A DNA stretch of 31,279 nt from a virus. This document shows positions 29,246 to 31,279 of the stretch, piece after piece; position 1 is the first letter of the stretch; each line of letters opens with the position of its first letter. Under the pieces are notes generated by a model that saw only the letters and a program-made list of their open reading frames with translations, did not search any database and had not been told where the DNA came from. A program made the position numbers and the translations under genes. The stretch spans positions 1 through 31,279 of IMG/VR virus record IMGVR_UViG_3300025872_000199. The stretch is one strand, 5' to 3'.

Positions 29246-30393
29246 GCCTTTTCAAGAACCGCCTTCTTGCCGGTGAAGTCTTCCCAACGCTTTACGATCA
29301 CGTCGCAATACTTGGGATCAAGCTCCATGACAAAAGCTTTTCGTTTCATTTTTTCACATCCAATCAACGTACTTCCGCTACCACCAAACAAATCGAGTAT
29401 GTTTTTGGCGTTTCTGTGGTTTGAAATGGCGCGTTCAGACAGCTCAACTGGCTTTTGGGTTGGATGAACATAGTTTATATCCTTTTTGACATTCCAAAGA
29501 TCGGACTCGTCTTTTATATCTGAATCAATGTCTCCATTGAATAGACAGAATTCATGTTGGTGCCGATAATTGTTTCCCATTCCAAACACGTTTTTTGCCC
29601 AAACAATACAAGCTTTGTATTCAAGTTCTCGCTGCAAAGTTGCATAGAACTTCCAATTGCACCAGATGTAATAAGCTGGAGGATTAATTGCCTTAATTGT
29701 TCTTAACACTTCTCCAATAAATTGATCAAAATCTTCTTTTGTAAGATTGTCATTTGCAATAACATCGTGCTTTCCTGATCTCCCATTAAATGCCACATTA
29801 TACGGAGGATCGGTGAATACCAAGTCCACTTTATTTCCATTCATCAATCTGATCACAGCATCGATGCTCGTACTGTCACCGCACATCAGCCGGTGATTCC
29901 CAAGAATCCAAACATCTCCAAGCTTTGTGATCGGCTCGACTGGAACTTCTGGAGTCTGGTCTGGATCGGTTTCTCCTTCGACAACTTCTGGTTCAAGCAA
30001 CTCAGCAAGCTCATCATCCGAGAATCCGGTGAGACCCATGTCAAAACCATCTTCCTGCAAAGACTCCAGTTCAGACCGCAACATCTGGTCGTCCCATCCA
30101 GCATTGAGAGCCAGCTTGTTATCGGCAATGACGTAGGCTCGGACCTGAGATGGAGTTAGGTGTCCGAGTCTGATGCATGGAACTGTTTCAAGCCCAAGCT
30201 TCTTTGCCGCCATAACTCGACCGTGACCGGCAATGATTGTTCCATTTGCATCAATCAAGACTGGATTGGTGAATCCAAACTCTCTGATGGAACCGGCAAT
30301 CTGCGAGACTTGCTCGTCAGAATGCGTTCTGGAGTTGCGAGCATAAGGAATCAGCGTTGAGACCGAGACCTGTTCGATTTGGTGTTGTGTCAT
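29242..30393 (-). CDS. ParB-domain / DNA methyltransferase fusion
   Basis: 383 aa from ATG 30393 (ATGA overlap with TerS; a TTG two codons upstream is ignored). Residues 5-95 are a ParB/Srx-like domain (IPYARNSRTHSDEQVSQIAGS, then IIAGHGRVMAAKKLG 53-67). Residues 155-380 are an N4-cytosine/N6-adenine methyltransferase with TDPPYNV (194-200) before DLFGGSGSTLIG (334-345), the beta-class motif order, and an HPTQKP motif (310-315). Such fusions protect phage DNA from restriction. Its second half is visibly AT-richer than the neighbours. Confidence 0.93.
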   Translation of the reverse strand: MTQHQIEQVSVSTLIPYARNSRTHSDEQVSQIAGSIREFGFTNPVLIDANGTIIAGHGRVMAAKKLGLETVPCIRLGHLTPSQVRAYVIADNKLALNAGWDDQMLRSELESLQEDGFDMGLTGFSDDELAELLEPEVVEGETDPDQTPEVPVEPITKLGDVWILGNHRLMCGDSTSIDAVIRLMNGNKVDLVFTDPPYNVAFNGRSGKHDVIANDNLTKEDFDQFIGEVLRTIKAINPPAYYIWCNWKFYATLQRELEYKACIVWAKNVFGMGNNYRHQHEFCLFNGDIDSDIKDESDLWNVKKDINYVHPTQKPVELSERAISNHRNAKNILDLFGGSGSTLIGCEKMKRKAFVMELDPKYCDVIVKRWEDFTGKKAVLEKA

Positions 30394-31004
30394 TTCCAAG
30401 GATCTGTCTGGTGGAGTGTCTTAAGGCAAACTTCCTGAACCCATCTTTCCAATTCGTTCTCGGCGTGTTCTGGATCGTGAGGAGCAATTCGACCTGCAAG
30501 CTGTTTCGGCATCGACTTCAGCAGTTGAGCAACCGCTCCATCGTGGTCTTGCATGGTCTTCTTGACCCAATCACCGGAGACTAGCCGCTTCTCTCGTTCT
30601 GCGAGGTCGAGAACGTCTTTGCGAGCGTTGATAAGATTCTTTGCTGCGGTCGCGTGAACCGAGACCATACGGGCGGCATCCAGAGACTTTGAGCGTAGCG
30701 ATTGAACCGCGAGACCGTAAGAAGCTCGCTCAATCTGTTTCTGGCGTTCGTATGCTCCCTGCGGAGTGCTTTCGGCGACAATGGAAGGGTTGACTGGGGC
30801 TTCTGATTCTGGAGGCCGATACGGTCCCTCAGAAGGCTCTGAGCGAATATGGCTCGCTTCAATAGCAGCTTTGCGACGTTGAGCCGATGACCCACGCCAA
30901 GCGTCTGCTGCCTCTGCCGAATCCAAAGGCATACCCTTTGAAACCAACTGAGAGACTCGACCTTTGGTTAGGCCAGAGTGTTTGACGTACTCGCTTTGAG
31001 TCAT
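30390..31004 (-). CDS. Terminase small subunit, Nu1-like
   Basis: 204 aa. The N-terminal SEYVKHSGLTKGRVSQLVSKGMPL is a helix-turn-helix like that of lambda Nu1, which binds the cos region. The middle is a Pro/Ser/Glu linker, and the rest a long helical part (KQIERASYGLAVQSLRSKSLDAARMVSVHATAAKNLINARKDVLDLAEREKRLV) for oligomerisation and TerL contact. Start overlaps the preceding stop (ATGA). It lies less than 300 bp from the terminal repeat, its likely binding region. Confidence 0.82.
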   Translation of the reverse strand: MTQSEYVKHSGLTKGRVSQLVSKGMPLDSAEAADAWRGSSAQRRKAAIEASHIRSEPSEGPYRPPESEAPVNPSIVAESTPQGAYERQKQIERASYGLAVQSLRSKSLDAARMVSVHATAAKNLINARKDVLDLAEREKRLVSGDWVKKTMQDHDGAVAQLLKSMPKQLAGRIAPHDPEHAENELERWVQEVCLKTLHQTDPWK

Positions 31005-31213
31005 CGAAGAGTTTCAGGAAGATCTTCGGATTTCGCCTTCAACAGGTCAGCCAAACCCTTCGCAATCGTGCGTCTAGCGGGGTTGTCATCATCCGGTGCG
31101 TAATGCGCGGCAACCAGATCGCAGGTTGTGCGATTTGCGCGGATCTGAGCGAGATGCCAACGCAATGTGTGATGCCCAAAATTCAGCATGACGTATTGTG
31201 CAGCGTTTGTCAT
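31001..31213 (-). CDS. Small first protein of the packaging operon
   Basis: 70 aa from ATG 31213 (a TTG at 31234 would add seven residues). Begins MTNAAQYVMLNFGHHTLRWHLAQIRANRTTCD and ends in a Lys/Glu-rich helix. No family recognised. The stop overlaps the TerS start (ATGA). It lacks a visible Shine-Dalgarno site, and the promoter at 31226-31254 would place the ATG only a few bases after the transcription start. Confidence 0.6.
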   Translation of the reverse strand: MTNAAQYVMLNFGHHTLRWHLAQIRANRTTCDLVAAHYAPDDDNPARRTIAKGLADLLKAKSEDLPETLR

Positions 31214-31225
31214 AAAGTGGCGTTT

Positions 31226-31254
31226 ATAATACAATAGCGGGTTTGATCGCGCAA
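31226..31254 (-). promoter_or_regulatory. Predicted sigma-70 promoter of the packaging operon
   Basis: Minus-strand TTGCGC (31249-31254), a 17-nt spacer and TATTAT (31226-31231), the best -10 in the window (5 of 6). The -35 box lies in one arm (31244-31252) of a 9-bp inverted repeat whose other arm is at 31268-31276. The ATG at 31213 follows about 6 nt after the expected start. Confidence 0.55.
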
Positions 31255-31276
31255 GATGATCGGCCCCGCGCGATCA
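31244..31276. repeat. 9-bp inverted repeat at the terminus
   Basis: TGATCGCGC (31244-31252) and GCGCGATCA (31268-31276) are perfect inverted arms separated by 15 nt; the right arm belongs to the terminal direct repeat. This symmetry could be a terminase or repressor binding site. Confidence 0.6.
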
Positions 31277-31278
31277 CC
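31265..31278. repeat. Terminal direct repeat, right copy (cos end or circular junction)
   Basis: Second copy of the 14-bp repeat at 1-14. The last base of the window (A, 31279) does not match position 15 (T), so the identity stops at exactly 14 bp. The packaging genes begin about 50 bp away, as expected for a cos site next to the small terminase gene. Confidence 0.7.
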
Positions 31279-31279
31279 A

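Noticed and set aside
1-31279. CRISPR array, tRNA, rRNA or insertion sequence
   Set aside because: No regularly spaced repeats, no cloverleaf or CCA-type ends and no transposase-like ORF or IS-type inverted ends were seen on either strand.
1-31279. Temperate lifestyle genes
   Set aside because: No integrase, excisionase or CI-type repressor is recognisable; the small HTH and RHH-like proteins alone do not support lysogeny.

Overview
The window looks like a nearly complete or complete genome (about 31.3 kb) of a tailed dsDNA phage, most likely with a siphovirus-type (long non-contractile) tail. Every gene I can support lies on the minus strand, so the genome is read from the right end to the left. 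The two ends share a 14-bp GC-rich direct repeat (1-14 and 31265-31278), and the terminase genes start right next to it. This is the geometry of a cos-type phage or of a closed circular map. A lipobox-bearing small protein suggests a Gram-negative host. Nothing in the sequence fixes the host phylum. I see no integrase, CI-like repressor, tRNA, DNA polymerase or RNA polymerase.

Layout in transcription order: (1) Packaging and head, 31213 to 22572: a small protein, TerS (Nu1-like), a ParB-domain/DNA methyltransferase fusion, a PD-(D/E)XK nuclease-like protein, GpA-type TerL, a small joining-type protein, a lambda-type portal, and one polypeptide carrying ClpP-like protease, a middle domain and the major capsid protein. 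(2) An unusual insert of fibre and lysis-like genes, 22511 to 19667: small structural proteins, a tail fibre with an S74-type chaperone end, a cluster of tiny membrane proteins and a lipoprotein. (3) Neck and tail, 19663 to 10685: connector/terminator candidates, major tail protein, chaperone candidate, a short tape measure, distal tail proteins including a tandem duplicate pair, and a 914-aa protein of unknown fold. (4) Recombination block, 10647 to 7590: Bet/RecT annealing protein, a Cas4/AddB-like PD-(D/E)XK exonuclease with four cysteines, an NTP pyrophosphohydrolase, an OB-fold SSB-like protein and RusA. (5) A run of very small genes, 7375 to 4549, with an endolysin in the middle, tied together by 4-nt stop/start overlaps. 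(6) Replication, 4491 to 120: a metallophosphoesterase-like protein, a replication initiator with iteron-like repeats inside its gene, DnaB helicase, an SSB-tail protein and a terminal HTH protein.

The genes fit a simple lytic plan: Bet, exonuclease, SSB-like proteins, RusA, initiator and DnaB make and recombine concatemeric DNA; TerS/TerL cut it at the terminal site and fill a protease-matured capsid. Control appears to rest on a few intergenic palindromes (AACCCAACGTTGGGTT and variants at 10665, 7429 and 1135), each at the head of an early transcription unit, and on two kinds of translation start: strong Shine-Dalgarno sites inside the overlapping cassette, and A/C-rich starts lacking a Shine-Dalgarno sequence at cassette heads and before abundant structural proteins.
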